From JAXLXE01 sp046328115 (GTDB lineage Bacteria; Chloroflexota; UBA6077; JACCZL01): a stretch of DNA of 64,000 nucleotides. The notes beneath the pieces are model-generated. The model saw only the letters and a list, made by a program, of their open reading frames with translations. It was not told where the DNA came from and ran no database searches. Shown piece by piece: positions 34,191 to 42,381 of the stretch; position 1 is the stretch's first letter, and every line of letters begins with the position of its first letter. The stretch spans positions 2,480,001 to 2,544,000 of the forward strand of contig JAXLXE010000001.1 of the NCBI GenBank assembly GCA_046328115.1, given 5' to 3'. The position numbers were made by a program, and so were the translations under genes.

Positions 34191-35192
34191 TTGGCATTCA
34201 AAGTCGTCGCCACGCCATTCGGTCGAAGGACCGACACCAGCTACCCGTACGAGCACGAAGCTCTGAAGCCGCTGGGCATCACCATCCAGACCGCCTCCGC
34301 CACCACCGACGAGGAGTACCTCGCCGAGGTGCGTGACGCGGATGCCATCACCACCGGCGGACGGATGCTCCACGGCGACATCATCAATCGCCTCGAGCGC
34401 TGCAAGATCATTGCCAGCGGCGGCGTGGGCGTGGACCGGGTGGACCTGGACGCTGCCACGGAGAAGGGCATCGTGGTCACCAACGTGCCCGACGTGTTCG
34501 TGGAAGAAGTCTCTGTGCACGCCATGATGCTCCTGCTCTGCTGCGCCAAGAAGACCATCCCGCTGGACCGCGCCGTCCGCGAAAACCGCTGGGGCGAGGC
34601 GCGCGGCTACCTCAAGCCGATGCCCCGGGTGATCGGCAATACGCTGGGCCTCGTGGCGTTCGGCAACATCCCGCGCCTGGTGGCGAAGAAGGCCAAGGGC
34701 TTTGACATGAACGTCATCGCCTGGGACCCATTCGTACCGGCCGAGGCATTCGCCGAGAATGGCGTGGAGCGCGTGGAGGACCTGGCAGACCTCTTCCGCC
34801 GGAGCGACTTCATCTCCTCCCACCTGCCGCTGAACAAGCACACCGAGGGCATGCTCAACTACGAGCTTTTCAGCCAGATGAAGCAAGAGGCCTACTTCAT
34901 CAACACGGGCCGCGGCCCCACGCACAACGAGGCTGATCTGATCCGCGCGCTCCGCGAGAAGAAGCTGGCGGGCGCCGGCCTGGACGTGATGGAGCTAGAG
35001 CCCACCCTGCCCGACAATCCGCTCCACGCCATGGACAACGTGGTGCTCACCCCGCACACCGCCTCCGTGTCTGACATCTCGGACGTGGAGCGCCGCCGCC
35101 GCGTGGGCCAGGAGATCGCCGCCGTGCTGCAGGGCAAGATGCCGCGCTTCGTGGTAAACAAGGAAGTCCTCAAGGTCGTCAAGCTGGACTGA
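34191..35192 (+). CDS. D-isomer 2-hydroxyacid dehydrogenase (CtBP-like)
   Basis: NAD-dependent dehydrogenase family of PGDH, formate dehydrogenase and CtBP, 333 aa. Catalytic Arg in NTGRGP, Glu in MELEPTLPDNPL and His in TPHTASVSD are all present. The Rossmann fingerprint is altered: where the family has G-F-G-x-I-G, this protein has AFGNIP, so two of three glycines are replaced by Ala and Pro. Cofactor binding may be changed. TTG start with AGGAGG 7 nt upstream, an excellent site. Substrate unknown. A perfect hairpin follows. Confidence 0.85.
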   Translation: MAFKVVATPFGRRTDTSYPYEHEALKPLGITIQTASATTDEEYLAEVRDADAITTGGRMLHGDIINRLERCKIIASGGVGVDRVDLDAATEKGIVVTNVPDVFVEEVSVHAMMLLLCCAKKTIPLDRAVRENRWGEARGYLKPMPRVIGNTLGLVAFGNIPRLVAKKAKGFDMNVIAWDPFVPAEAFAENGVERVEDLADLFRRSDFISSHLPLNKHTEGMLNYELFSQMKQEAYFINTGRGPTHNEADLIRALREKKLAGAGLDVMELEPTLPDNPLHAMDNVVLTPHTASVSDISDVERRRRVGQEIAAVLQGKMPRFVVNKEVLKVVKLD

Positions 35193-35198
35193 CCGCTG

Positions 35199-35226
35199 GG
35201 GCGTGGGACCGCGAGGTCCCACGCCC
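35199..35226 (+). terminator. 12-bp hairpin with GCGA tetraloop
   Basis: Arms GGGCGTGGGACC and GGTCCCACGCCC, GNRA loop GCGA, 7 nt after the dehydrogenase stop. The T-tract is weak (CTACCTTCGG). Confidence 0.7.
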
Positions 35227-35256
35227 TACCTTCGGCCGTGGCATCATCTCGTCTCG

Positions 35257-36201
35257 ATGCAGCCGCCGCAGTCGGGCCGCGTTGACAGACCGTTTGACTC
35301 TACGCTTCGTGAGCTAGTCCGGGCGGATGCCCGGGCATGGGTTCGGCTGGCTGGCTGGACCGACGTTGCCAGCGCGGAGCTGCTGGATTCCAACGTATCC
35401 AGCGTGCGCGCAGAAGTGGACGCCGCGGTCCTCGTGAGTACCTCTTCGGCGGACACGTGGGTGCTTCATCTGGAGTTCCAGACAAGCCCAGACCCGGCGT
35501 TGCCGAGGCGCCTACACGATTACAACCGGCTCCTGGCCCATCAACACGGCCGACCGGTGGTGAGCGCTGTGGTGCTGCTACGACCTGCCGCTGCAAGCAA
35601 ATCGGTGCGCGGCCGGTACATGGAGCACTGGCCGGACGGCAGGCTGGCGCTGCTGTTTCGATATCAGGTCATTCGAGCATGGACTCTCCCAACCGAGGCC
35701 TTCTTGGACGGGCCGCTCGCGCTGGCACCACTCGCGGTGCTCCCCGAGCTGTTTCGGACCGGGATCAGCCCCGCGGAGCGAATCGACCGCGTGCGATGGG
35801 TGATCGAGCAGATCAGAGCCCGCCAGAATCAGGATCCAGACGCCGCTCGCGAGCGATTGGTGCTCGCGGCGACGTTCTTCGTGCTAGGCTTACGATACCG
35901 AGCAGATGACGCGCGTCGTCTGCTGGGAGGAGCACGTGAGATGCGCGACTCGCTGACATATCAGGCAGTGCTTGAAGAGGGTCGCGCCGCGGGCGTGGCG
36001 CAGGGCGTGGAGCAAGGCGCCGCGCAAGGACGGCGGGCCGAGGCCAGGCGCTTCACTTTGCGAATCGGCGAGCGCCGGTTTGGCGCCCCTCCATCAGCCG
36101 TGGTGGCGCGGCTCGAGGCGATGACCGAGGTGGACGAGATCGAGCGCATCGGCCTGGCTCTCCTGACAGCCAGTTCCTGGGCAGCGGCCTTCGAGGGCTG
36201 A
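35257..36201 (+). CDS. Rpn-family (PD-(D/E)XK) putative nuclease
   Basis: Protein of 314 aa resembling the Rpn/YhgA-like, DUF4351-associated family of recombination-promoting nucleases. The nuclease core reads EVDAAVLVS...WVLHLEFQTSPDPALPRRLHDYN, where D, E and Q stand for the D-(E)-x-K residues; the family often has Q here. A C-terminal run of EQG/AQG repeats with Arg-rich helix is typical. ATG 35257 follows the hairpin without a ribosome-binding site; the reading from 35203 would run through the hairpin. Such genes are common in multiple copies in cyanobacteria and Chloroflexota. DNA cleavage is inferred from family only. Confidence 0.75.
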   Translation: MQPPQSGRVDRPFDSTLRELVRADARAWVRLAGWTDVASAELLDSNVSSVRAEVDAAVLVSTSSADTWVLHLEFQTSPDPALPRRLHDYNRLLAHQHGRPVVSAVVLLRPAAASKSVRGRYMEHWPDGRLALLFRYQVIRAWTLPTEAFLDGPLALAPLAVLPELFRTGISPAERIDRVRWVIEQIRARQNQDPDAARERLVLAATFFVLGLRYRADDARRLLGGAREMRDSLTYQAVLEEGRAAGVAQGVEQGAAQGRRAEARRFTLRIGERRFGAPPSAVVARLEAMTEVDEIERIGLALLTASSWAAAFEG

Positions 36202-36313
36202 CTCAACCCGTCCCCCAGCGACCCCCGCGTTGACACGACGGAAGTGACCGGGCACAATGTCCTCTGCCCGTTTGCCCTAACTTGGGCATCGCTCCTGCTG
36301 GAGGTTGCTCCTC

Positions 36314-36571
36314 GTGAAGAAGCTCGTCGCGGCCGCCGTGCTGCTCGTTGCGATCGTCGCCTACATGCCCGCGCAGCCCGTGCCCGTGGCCTTTGCCCAG
36401 GCTTCCCCTTCGCCAGTCGCCTCACCGGCGGCGTCGCCTTCACCCGTGGCCGGCCCCACGCCGCGCGCGGGTGGTTTCCCGTTTGAGCTAGCCACACCGC
36501 TGGCGGCCGGCGGAGCCGCCGCCTTGCTCGGTGGGGGCCTCATGCTCTGGCGGGGGTGCGGGCGACGCTAG
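36314..36571 (+). CDS. Small secreted, C-terminally anchored protein (candidate sortase substrate)
   Basis: 85 residues: signal peptide to about 29 (PVAFAQ/A), a Pro/Ser/Ala linker with repeated ASPSPVA, then FPFELATPLAAGG, a hydrophobic helix (AAALLGGGLMLW) and the basic tail RGCGRR. This three-part end looks like a cell-wall sorting signal, but no LPxTG is present; ELATP is the nearest thing to a motif. The following sortase gene overlaps it by 16 nt, so the pair is co-translated. GTG 36314 chosen because GGAGG lies 9 nt upstream and MKKLVAAAVLL makes a normal signal peptide. It could also be a simple tail-anchored membrane protein. Confidence 0.65.
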   Translation: MKKLVAAAVLLVAIVAYMPAQPVPVAFAQASPSPVASPAASPSPVAGPTPRAGGFPFELATPLAAGGAAALLGGGLMLWRGCGRR

Positions 36572-38244
36572 GCTACCCAGGCGCCAGGCGGCGCCGCCCA
36601 CCTCTCGCCCGGATGCAGCGGGCGGCGGCGTTTGCGCTCGTCCTCTCTGGGGGGATCGCGCTCGCCGTGGGCGGTGGCGCACACGTAGAGCGGTGGCAGG
36701 AGCTCACGGCCTGGGAGCGCTCAGACGAGGCCGCCCGCGTCCAGGCGCGGCTCGAAGCGCCGGCGGCTGTCATCGTCGCCGCGGATGAACCGGCACCTGC
36801 TCTGATCACCGAATGGCAGCGGCCCACCGCGCCGCCACCCGCGCCAACCGCGACCACTCGCGTGATGCCCCCCGTCGTCGCCGACCGCGGGGATCGCGCC
36901 GCCGCGGGCCCGGCCCCTACGCCCGCGCCGCCGCGTCGCGACTTCGCGGCTCCCGAGGAGATCGAGCTGGGAGCGGTGGAGTTCCGCTACCTGGAGCCAC
37001 CCGAGCCAGGCGCCCACGCCCGACTCGCCGTCACCTTGAAGAACGCCGCGGAGGCGCCCACACGCGGAATCAGCCTGGCTCTCCCCACCCGCTGGCTGGA
37101 TCGCTTCACCATCATCGGCGCCGCGCCCGGAGCGCTGGCCGACCGCGCCGAGACCGACGGTCTCCGTTACTTCGATTTTGAGGGCCTGCCCGCAGCCAAC
37201 GAACGCGGCATTGAGCTCCATCTGACCGCGCGGGACGACGACATCGATCCACCCACCGTCCGCCTGCTCCTCACCGGCGGCGACGCCCTTGGAGAGACCC
37301 GACCGCGCACGCTCGCCCCGCCGCCGCGCCCCGGATTCGTCAAGGTGCTGGACCTCCCATCGCTGGGCATCCGTACAGGCGTCGTTCCGACCGCCTGGGA
37401 GCCACCGCCCTTCGTGGTCGGCCAGCTCAACAACTCAGCGCGTCTGAACCAGGGCAACACCGTTCTCATCGGCCACCTGAATGGATTGGCCGGCAACGTG
37501 TTTGCCAATCTGGACCGGATCCAGGTTGGGGACACCATCGTGGCCCAGTCGCGCGGAGTAGACACCCCGTTCGTGGTCAGCGACACGCTCATTCTGCCGA
37601 ACGACGATCAGGCGCCCATGCTAGAGAGCGACGATCCCAGACTCACCCTGATGACCTGCACCGGCCACTGGGACCCTCTCGCGCGCGAGTACTCACACCG
37701 GTTCTGGGTCATCGCCGAGCCGCCCGAGCTGGCGCGTGCCAGGATTCGCGCGAACGAGGAAGCAATCGCCGCCGCGCTGGCCGCCGAGACAGCCGCCGTC
37801 CCCACGCCAGCGCCCCCCAGCGCCATTCGCGCCGCCGCGTCGCCCACACCCCGCGCGGCTGTCCCGCGACAGCCCGGCGCGGGCATCGAGGTCAAATTCC
37901 CACCAAACGGTGCTCGAGTCACCCGCGAGCTCGCGGTCCAGGGTATCCAGACCAGGCCCACGCCCGCGGGCGGTCACGTCTGGATGTTCGTGCGTCCGCT
38001 GGTGCAGGGTGGCCGCTGGTATCTGGTGCCATCGGAGATCACGGCCGGAGCAGACGGCCAGTGGCTCCAAGATCTCACCCTTGATGGCCCGCCGAACATC
38101 CGCCATGAGATCCGCGTTGGCGTCGTTGACGCGGAGACCCATCGGCTGCTGGTCGATGGGCTGAGACGCAGGCCCGGCGAGCCGCTCGCGGGGCTGCCGG
38201 AGAGATTCTCGGACGACGCCCGGGTGGTGGTCACCCGTCTATGA
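36556..38244 (+). CDS. Multidomain sortase (class D/E-like) with N- and C-terminal accessory domains
   Basis: 562 aa. An N-terminal membrane helix (residues 22-43) is followed by a Pro/Ala-rich linker and a beta-rich domain at about 135-250 (LAVTLKNAAEAPTRGISLALP). The sortase domain is at about 260-390, with the full triad: His307 in IGHLNG, Cys368 in LTLMTCTG and Arg382 in YSHRFWVIA. A Pro-rich spacer and an Ig-like C-terminal domain (447-562; FPPNGARVTRELAVQG) complete it. Sortases join or anchor exported proteins by transpeptidation; this one is two to three times the usual length. The start overlaps the candidate substrate gene. The GTG at 36556 is preferred over ATG 36613, leaving the membrane helix complete. 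Confidence 0.8.
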   Translation: MRATLGYPGARRRRPPLARMQRAAAFALVLSGGIALAVGGGAHVERWQELTAWERSDEAARVQARLEAPAAVIVAADEPAPALITEWQRPTAPPPAPTATTRVMPPVVADRGDRAAAGPAPTPAPPRRDFAAPEEIELGAVEFRYLEPPEPGAHARLAVTLKNAAEAPTRGISLALPTRWLDRFTIIGAAPGALADRAETDGLRYFDFEGLPAANERGIELHLTARDDDIDPPTVRLLLTGGDALGETRPRTLAPPPRPGFVKVLDLPSLGIRTGVVPTAWEPPPFVVGQLNNSARLNQGNTVLIGHLNGLAGNVFANLDRIQVGDTIVAQSRGVDTPFVVSDTLILPNDDQAPMLESDDPRLTLMTCTGHWDPLAREYSHRFWVIAEPPELARARIRANEEAIAAALAAETAAVPTPAPPSAIRAAASPTPRAAVPRQPGAGIEVKFPPNGARVTRELAVQGIQTRPTPAGGHVWMFVRPLVQGGRWYLVPSEITAGADGQWLQDLTLDGPPNIRHEIRVGVVDAETHRLLVDGLRRRPGEPLAGLPERFSDDARVVVTRL

Positions 38245-38245
38245 T
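38240..38245 (+). promoter_or_regulatory. -10 hexamer overlapping the sortase stop
   Basis: TATGAT contains the TGA stop of the sortase gene and ends 6 nt before the TTG at 38252, fitting a leaderless promoter for the CARF gene. Confidence 0.5.
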
Positions 38246-38251
38246 CGGGCG

Positions 38252-39436
38252 TTGTACGTGACGAGAGCTTCCGCCCCCACCGAGGGCAGCACCCTGGTCA
38301 CCGCGCTCGGCGACGAGCCCCTGGCCCCCCTGGTCCTGTCCCGGCACCTCGACATCCAGCGCGTAGTCTGCGTGGGGGGGCGCCCAATCGTCGCCTGGCG
38401 CGTTGAACCGCTGCTGGCCATGCTCAGACGTGAGCAATGCGATGCCGATTGGCTTCCGCTTGACTCCGACGACGTGCCGGACGGAGTCGCGGCGCTCGAA
38501 ACCGTCCTGCCCACGGATGGGCACATCGTGTTCGACCTCACGAACGCCCACGGTATCGTCGGATTCGCGCTGTACGACGTCGCTCACCGCCGCGAGCGGC
38601 AGGCGCCCGATCGCGCTCGGCTCATCCGCATTGACTGGAGCGACCGGGTCATCCGCCCCCTGGCTCCGGACGATTCCTCGCCACAGCCGGTGGAGGCCTC
38701 GCTGCAGATCGGTGAGTACCTGGAGCTGTACGGCAAGCGCCTGCAGGGCGTGGAGCGCGCGCGGGGTAGCCATGGCCGTTTCGGACCCGCCGCGCGCCGA
38801 ATCGCGCACGCACTGGAGCGAGCGGAGCCGGTGCTGGAGGCCGTCCACCGAGGCGCGTGGGACCGACCGCTTCGCATACGGGACGGACGGTCAGCGCTGC
38901 GCATGGCGGGCGAGCTAGCGGACTACGGACTCCTCCATGTAGAGGGCCGCCACGTCAGTGCGACCAGCCTGCAAGCATTCGAGTACCTCCACGGCCGTTG
39001 GCTGGAGGAGTACCTCTTCGAGATTGCTGACACGTCTGGCCAATTTGACGATGCTGCGTCCGGCGTGCGCTTCGTCTGGAGCCCAAATGGAGGCCCAACC
39101 GAGGCGGTGGCCAATGAGATCGACTTCGTGGGAACCGCCGGCGGCCGCGCCACGGTTGCCTCCTGCAAGACCGGCTTCCGAGACGTGAATGCTCCGCTGT
39201 ACGAGCTGCTCACCGTGGCGGAACGCGCCGCGGGGCGATCGGTTGTCACCGTTTTCGCCACCAGCGAGGTGCTAGATCGGCACGCGCGCCACCGCGCCTC
39301 GGCGCTGGGTGTCCGAGTCATCGACCGACAACGGCTGCAGGACGAGTCGCTCGTGTTGAGGATCCTGTTGGGGGATGGCGCCATCCCGGCACCCGTTGAA
39401 TCACGACGCCCTGACCGTCGGGAGCGCCGACGCTAG
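38252..39436 (+). CDS. Card1-like CARF-nuclease (DUF1887) protein
   Basis: 394 aa with the DUF1887/Card1 layout. N-terminal CARF-like Rossmann domain (1-135: STLVTALGDEPLAPLVL; DLTNAHGIVGFALYDVA), a winged-helix-like linker (175-240), the family signature GRWLEEYLFEIA (248-259) and a C-terminal PD-(D/E)XK domain with NEIDF (288-292) and ASCKTGF (303-309). In Card1/Can2 the CARF loop is TGGTK and binds cyclic tetra-adenylate; here it is TNAHG. The E-x-K pair reads S-C-K, a variant I believe occurs in some relatives. No cas gene or CRISPR array is within 25 kb on either side. TTG 38252 or GTG 38258 start. The tail is very basic (RRPDRRERRR). Confidence 0.75.
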   Translation: MYVTRASAPTEGSTLVTALGDEPLAPLVLSRHLDIQRVVCVGGRPIVAWRVEPLLAMLRREQCDADWLPLDSDDVPDGVAALETVLPTDGHIVFDLTNAHGIVGFALYDVAHRRERQAPDRARLIRIDWSDRVIRPLAPDDSSPQPVEASLQIGEYLELYGKRLQGVERARGSHGRFGPAARRIAHALERAEPVLEAVHRGAWDRPLRIRDGRSALRMAGELADYGLLHVEGRHVSATSLQAFEYLHGRWLEEYLFEIADTSGQFDDAASGVRFVWSPNGGPTEAVANEIDFVGTAGGRATVASCKTGFRDVNAPLYELLTVAERAAGRSVVTVFATSEVLDRHARHRASALGVRVIDRQRLQDESLVLRILLGDGAIPAPVESRRPDRRERRR

Positions 39437-40767
39437 CGCAAGTGCGGTCCCGTTACTACCTCATCGAGGAGCTCATCCAACAGGCCGGTCTCCGCCGCCA
39501 GATCCAGCACCGTATAGCGCCGACGAATCTGACGCGCCCGTCGCACCGATTCGGCCACCTGATCGAGCGGGATCCCGATGTCCCCTGGAGTACTCGGGCA
39601 CGCAGCCGTTCGGAGTAACGCTCGGAGCTCGGCCACCGGCATGAGCTGGTCGAGGAGTCGTCCTTTTAGGCGCGGCCATCGGCGCGACAGTAGCTCCAGC
39701 CGCTTCCGCAGCAGATCGGATTCCGGGTGCTTGGCGAGCGACTCCGCCACCGCCGCGTCCGCGCGAGGTCCCGCCGGAAACGATCCCCGCACACGGGTGG
39801 CCACGGAATTCGGACTCTCCAGACGCTCGCACAGTCGCTCCACGTCAACGCCGCTCAGATCGCGCGCAAGCAGATGCTCGTACAGCGCGCTCACGATCAC
39901 CGTACCCACTGCCACCTTGTGGCCGTGAGACGGCGATTGTCCCGCCACAGTGTGGCCGTCCATCTCCCACAGGTGACTGAGCTGATGCTCACTGCCGCTG
40001 GCCGGCCTGGACGACTGCATCACCTGCATCGCGAGACCAGAGCGAACCAGCCCCGTCACGAGTCGTTCGACGGCAACCACATCGCCATCCATCGTCAGGT
40101 GCGGATCCGCCAGTGTGCGTCGGAGCGGCCGTTGCACCGTCAGCCACGCAGCGTCAGACCACTCCTCCGCGCCAACCGCCCGCGCCACCAGCCAGTCCGC
40201 GCCAGCCGTCACTTTGCCAATCAGGTCCCCGTAGCCCCAGGAGGTCAGGTAAGACGGTGCGGCCGCGAGCACATCGAGATCCGCTACGACCGCCCGGGGC
40301 GCCGCGCACGCCATGGTCTGCTTCACGCCATCCCGCGTGATCGCCGCACCGTATGCCGCGTAGCCGTCCATGGAGGCCGCGGTTGCCGCGACCATGTACG
40401 GCGCGCCAGCGCGATCGGCGGCCAGCTTCACCAGATCATTTACCGTTCCCGAGCCGACTGCGATCGGGATCTCGCCCGTCAACTGCCGCTCAATCTCCAA
40501 TACCCGGTCGAAGTCCGCGTGCAGCGGCGCCTCGCCACCAAGAATTAGCGGTGACAATGCAGCGGCGCCAAGCTGCGACTGGATAGCGCTGCCCGCCACA
40601 CCCCACGTGGTCGCATCGGCCACGACGCGTGCCCTGTGTCCGGCGAAGCAGTGCCGAAACACCTCGCCCACGGAGGCCAGCGCACCGCACGCCACGAGCA
40701 CGGAGACGGTATCGGATGCCTCAGACAGTGCCCGGCCAAACGACCCGGCGCGCGCGGCGGGCCCCAC
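39433..40767 (-). CDS. araM: AraM-type sn-glycerol-1-phosphate dehydrogenase family protein
   Basis: NAD(P)-dependent dehydrogenase related to archaeal G1PDH and bacterial AraM/EgsA, 444 aa. NAD motif GSGTVNDLVKLAA, TAASMDGYAAYGAA (phosphate site), and metal ligands Asp in GYGDLIGK, His in SGSEHQLSHLWEM and His in SHGHKVAVG. In Bacillus subtilis AraM makes sn-glycerol-1-phosphate. Here it follows an FGGY kinase by only 3 nt, a typical araM-like sugar operon arrangement. GTG start. Its stop and that of the CARF gene share the palindrome CTAG, overlapping by 3 bp. The role of a G1P-type product in this organism is unknown. Confidence 0.85.
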   Translation of the reverse strand: MGPAARAGSFGRALSEASDTVSVLVACGALASVGEVFRHCFAGHRARVVADATTWGVAGSAIQSQLGAAALSPLILGGEAPLHADFDRVLEIERQLTGEIPIAVGSGTVNDLVKLAADRAGAPYMVAATAASMDGYAAYGAAITRDGVKQTMACAAPRAVVADLDVLAAAPSYLTSWGYGDLIGKVTAGADWLVARAVGAEEWSDAAWLTVQRPLRRTLADPHLTMDGDVVAVERLVTGLVRSGLAMQVMQSSRPASGSEHQLSHLWEMDGHTVAGQSPSHGHKVAVGTVIVSALYEHLLARDLSGVDVERLCERLESPNSVATRVRGSFPAGPRADAAVAESLAKHPESDLLRKRLELLSRRWPRLKGRLLDQLMPVAELRALLRTAACPSTPGDIGIPLDQVAESVRRARQIRRRYTVLDLAAETGLLDELLDEVVTGPHLR

Positions 40768-40770
40768 CTG

Positions 40771-42273
40771 TCAGGCGCGCTCGGCCGCGGCCGTCTGCAG
40801 GTTCGCCAACACGTGCATCTGCGCGGCCGTGGCGGGATACAAGTCGCGATACACCCGGTATAGCGGCTCGTACGCCGCGCTGGCCTCAGGCCGGGGCATC
40901 ACCACGGACTCCACGGCGTTCCACCGCGTGTTGGGCGCCACCAGGCCGCACGCCATTCCCGCCAGCATCGCGTCGCCGTAGGATGCCCCAATCGTCAGCC
41001 GGGGAATGACCTGGGGAATGCCCAGCACGTCCGTGACGATCTGCGGCCAGAGTCCCCCGCGCGTGCCGCCACCCACCGCTACCAGGCGCTTGATGCCGGC
41101 GCCCGCCGCGTCCATGGTCTCCACGATGTGCCGCGTGCCGAACGCCGTACCCTCCAGCAGCGCTCGGTACAGATGGCCCCGCCCGTGGTCCAGGGTGAGA
41201 CCGCAGATCAGACCGCGCGCCCGCGGATCACTGAACGGCGAGCGCTCCCCCGCGAAGTACGGGAGGACCACCAGTCCATTCGAGCCCGGCGGGACAGCGG
41301 CGGCCTCCTCCGTCAGCTCCGAGAACGGGAGACCCTGCACGATCTCCTGGAGCCAGAGCGTCAGCGCCCCCGACGTCGCCAGCCCCGCTCCAAACGTGAG
41401 CGAGTCCTCCAGCGCGCCCGTGGTCAGCCAGAGGCTGGGATGCGGCCGGGGATCGCTCACCACCGCCACCACCACCAGGGTGGTGCCGTACATCAGCATC
41501 ACATCGCCCGGGTCCCGAACGTCCACGCTAAGTGCTTCGGACCACGCGTCAATCGTCCCCGCCGCCACCGGGATGCCGGTTGGCAAGCCCGCCTCAGCTG
41601 CCGGTCCCGCCCGCAGCATACCCACCGTCTCGGCAGGCCACACCAGCCGCGGGAGCGGCAATCCGGGAATCACCTGCTCGATCCACTCTGGAATCCAGGC
41701 CCGCGCGAAGATGTCGTGGAACGGCTCGCACTGGCTGGCTGAGAGATGGTCCAGCACGTACTCCCCCGTAAGGCGCTGGACGACGTAGCTATTTGCCATG
41801 AGGAGCTGCCGCGTTCGCGACCACACATCCGGCTCGTTACGTGCCAGCCAGGCGAGTTTGGGACCAACAGCCTGGCTCGTGAGCGCGGTGCCGCAACGCT
41901 CCAGAATCGCCTCCGCCCCAAAATGGTCCGTGAGCTCCGCGATCTCCCGCTCCGAGCGCGTGTCCACGCCGTAGAGGATTGCGGGCCGCAGCGGGGCCCC
42001 GTTCTCATCCGCGGGGAGCAGCGTAGCCCCGATGCCGCTCACGCACACGGCCGCGATCTGGCCCTGCGCTTTGGTGGCGGCGGCGAGCTCGCGGCTGAGT
42101 GCAACGAAATCCGCCCACCAGATGTGCTGCGCATCATGCTCGAACCAGCCGGGCCTCGGGCGCGAAGTTGCGTGCGGGCGCTCGGCAGTTGCCACTACCG
42201 AACCGTCCGGCCGCGCCACCACGCCCTTCGAGCCTGACGTGCCGATATCGATGCCCAGCAACAAGTCGCTCAC
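40771..42273 (-). CDS. FGGY-family carbohydrate kinase
   Basis: Sugar kinase (xylulokinase/ribulokinase/glycerol kinase family), 500 aa. N-terminal ATP phosphate motif GIDIGTSGSKG, sugar-site Asp in AAGTIDAWSE, second phosphate motif LMYGTTLVVV, the FGGY-N/C signature YFAGERSPFSDPRARG, and adenosine motif VGGGTRGGLWPQ. Substrate is most likely a pentulose or polyol. GTG 42273 lies 6 nt after GATAAT (42280-42285), so it is probably leaderless. It forms an operon with araM. Confidence 0.9.
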   Translation of the reverse strand: MSDLLLGIDIGTSGSKGVVARPDGSVVATAERPHATSRPRPGWFEHDAQHIWWADFVALSRELAAATKAQGQIAAVCVSGIGATLLPADENGAPLRPAILYGVDTRSEREIAELTDHFGAEAILERCGTALTSQAVGPKLAWLARNEPDVWSRTRQLLMANSYVVQRLTGEYVLDHLSASQCEPFHDIFARAWIPEWIEQVIPGLPLPRLVWPAETVGMLRAGPAAEAGLPTGIPVAAGTIDAWSEALSVDVRDPGDVMLMYGTTLVVVAVVSDPRPHPSLWLTTGALEDSLTFGAGLATSGALTLWLQEIVQGLPFSELTEEAAAVPPGSNGLVVLPYFAGERSPFSDPRARGLICGLTLDHGRGHLYRALLEGTAFGTRHIVETMDAAGAGIKRLVAVGGGTRGGLWPQIVTDVLGIPQVIPRLTIGASYGDAMLAGMACGLVAPNTRWNAVESVVMPRPEASAAYEPLYRVYRDLYPATAAQMHVLANLQTAAAERA

Positions 42274-42279
42274 GCCACG

Positions 42280-42285
42280 ATTATC
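42280..42285 (-). promoter_or_regulatory. -10 hexamer of a leaderless gene
   Basis: GATAAT on the minus strand, within TGATAAT, 6 nt before GTG 42273. Confidence 0.55.
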
Positions 42286-42337
42286 ACGACTGGGTATCGA
42301 TCGGACCAGCCTCGGCCGTACGTGCATACACGCTGTC

Positions 42338-42343
42338 TATACT
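42338..42343 (+). promoter_or_regulatory. -10 hexamer of the LOG gene
   Basis: TATACT in GTCTATACTTCC; transcription would start near 42350, leaving a leader of about 30 nt before ATG 42382. Confidence 0.5.
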
Positions 42344-42381
42344 TCCTTCCCAAGGCGGGGGTGACCACATGGCTGTTCCAG

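Noticed and set aside
35257..36201. Rpn-like gene as an insertion-sequence transposase
   Set aside because: No terminal inverted repeats or target duplications seen, and the flanks are ordinary genes.
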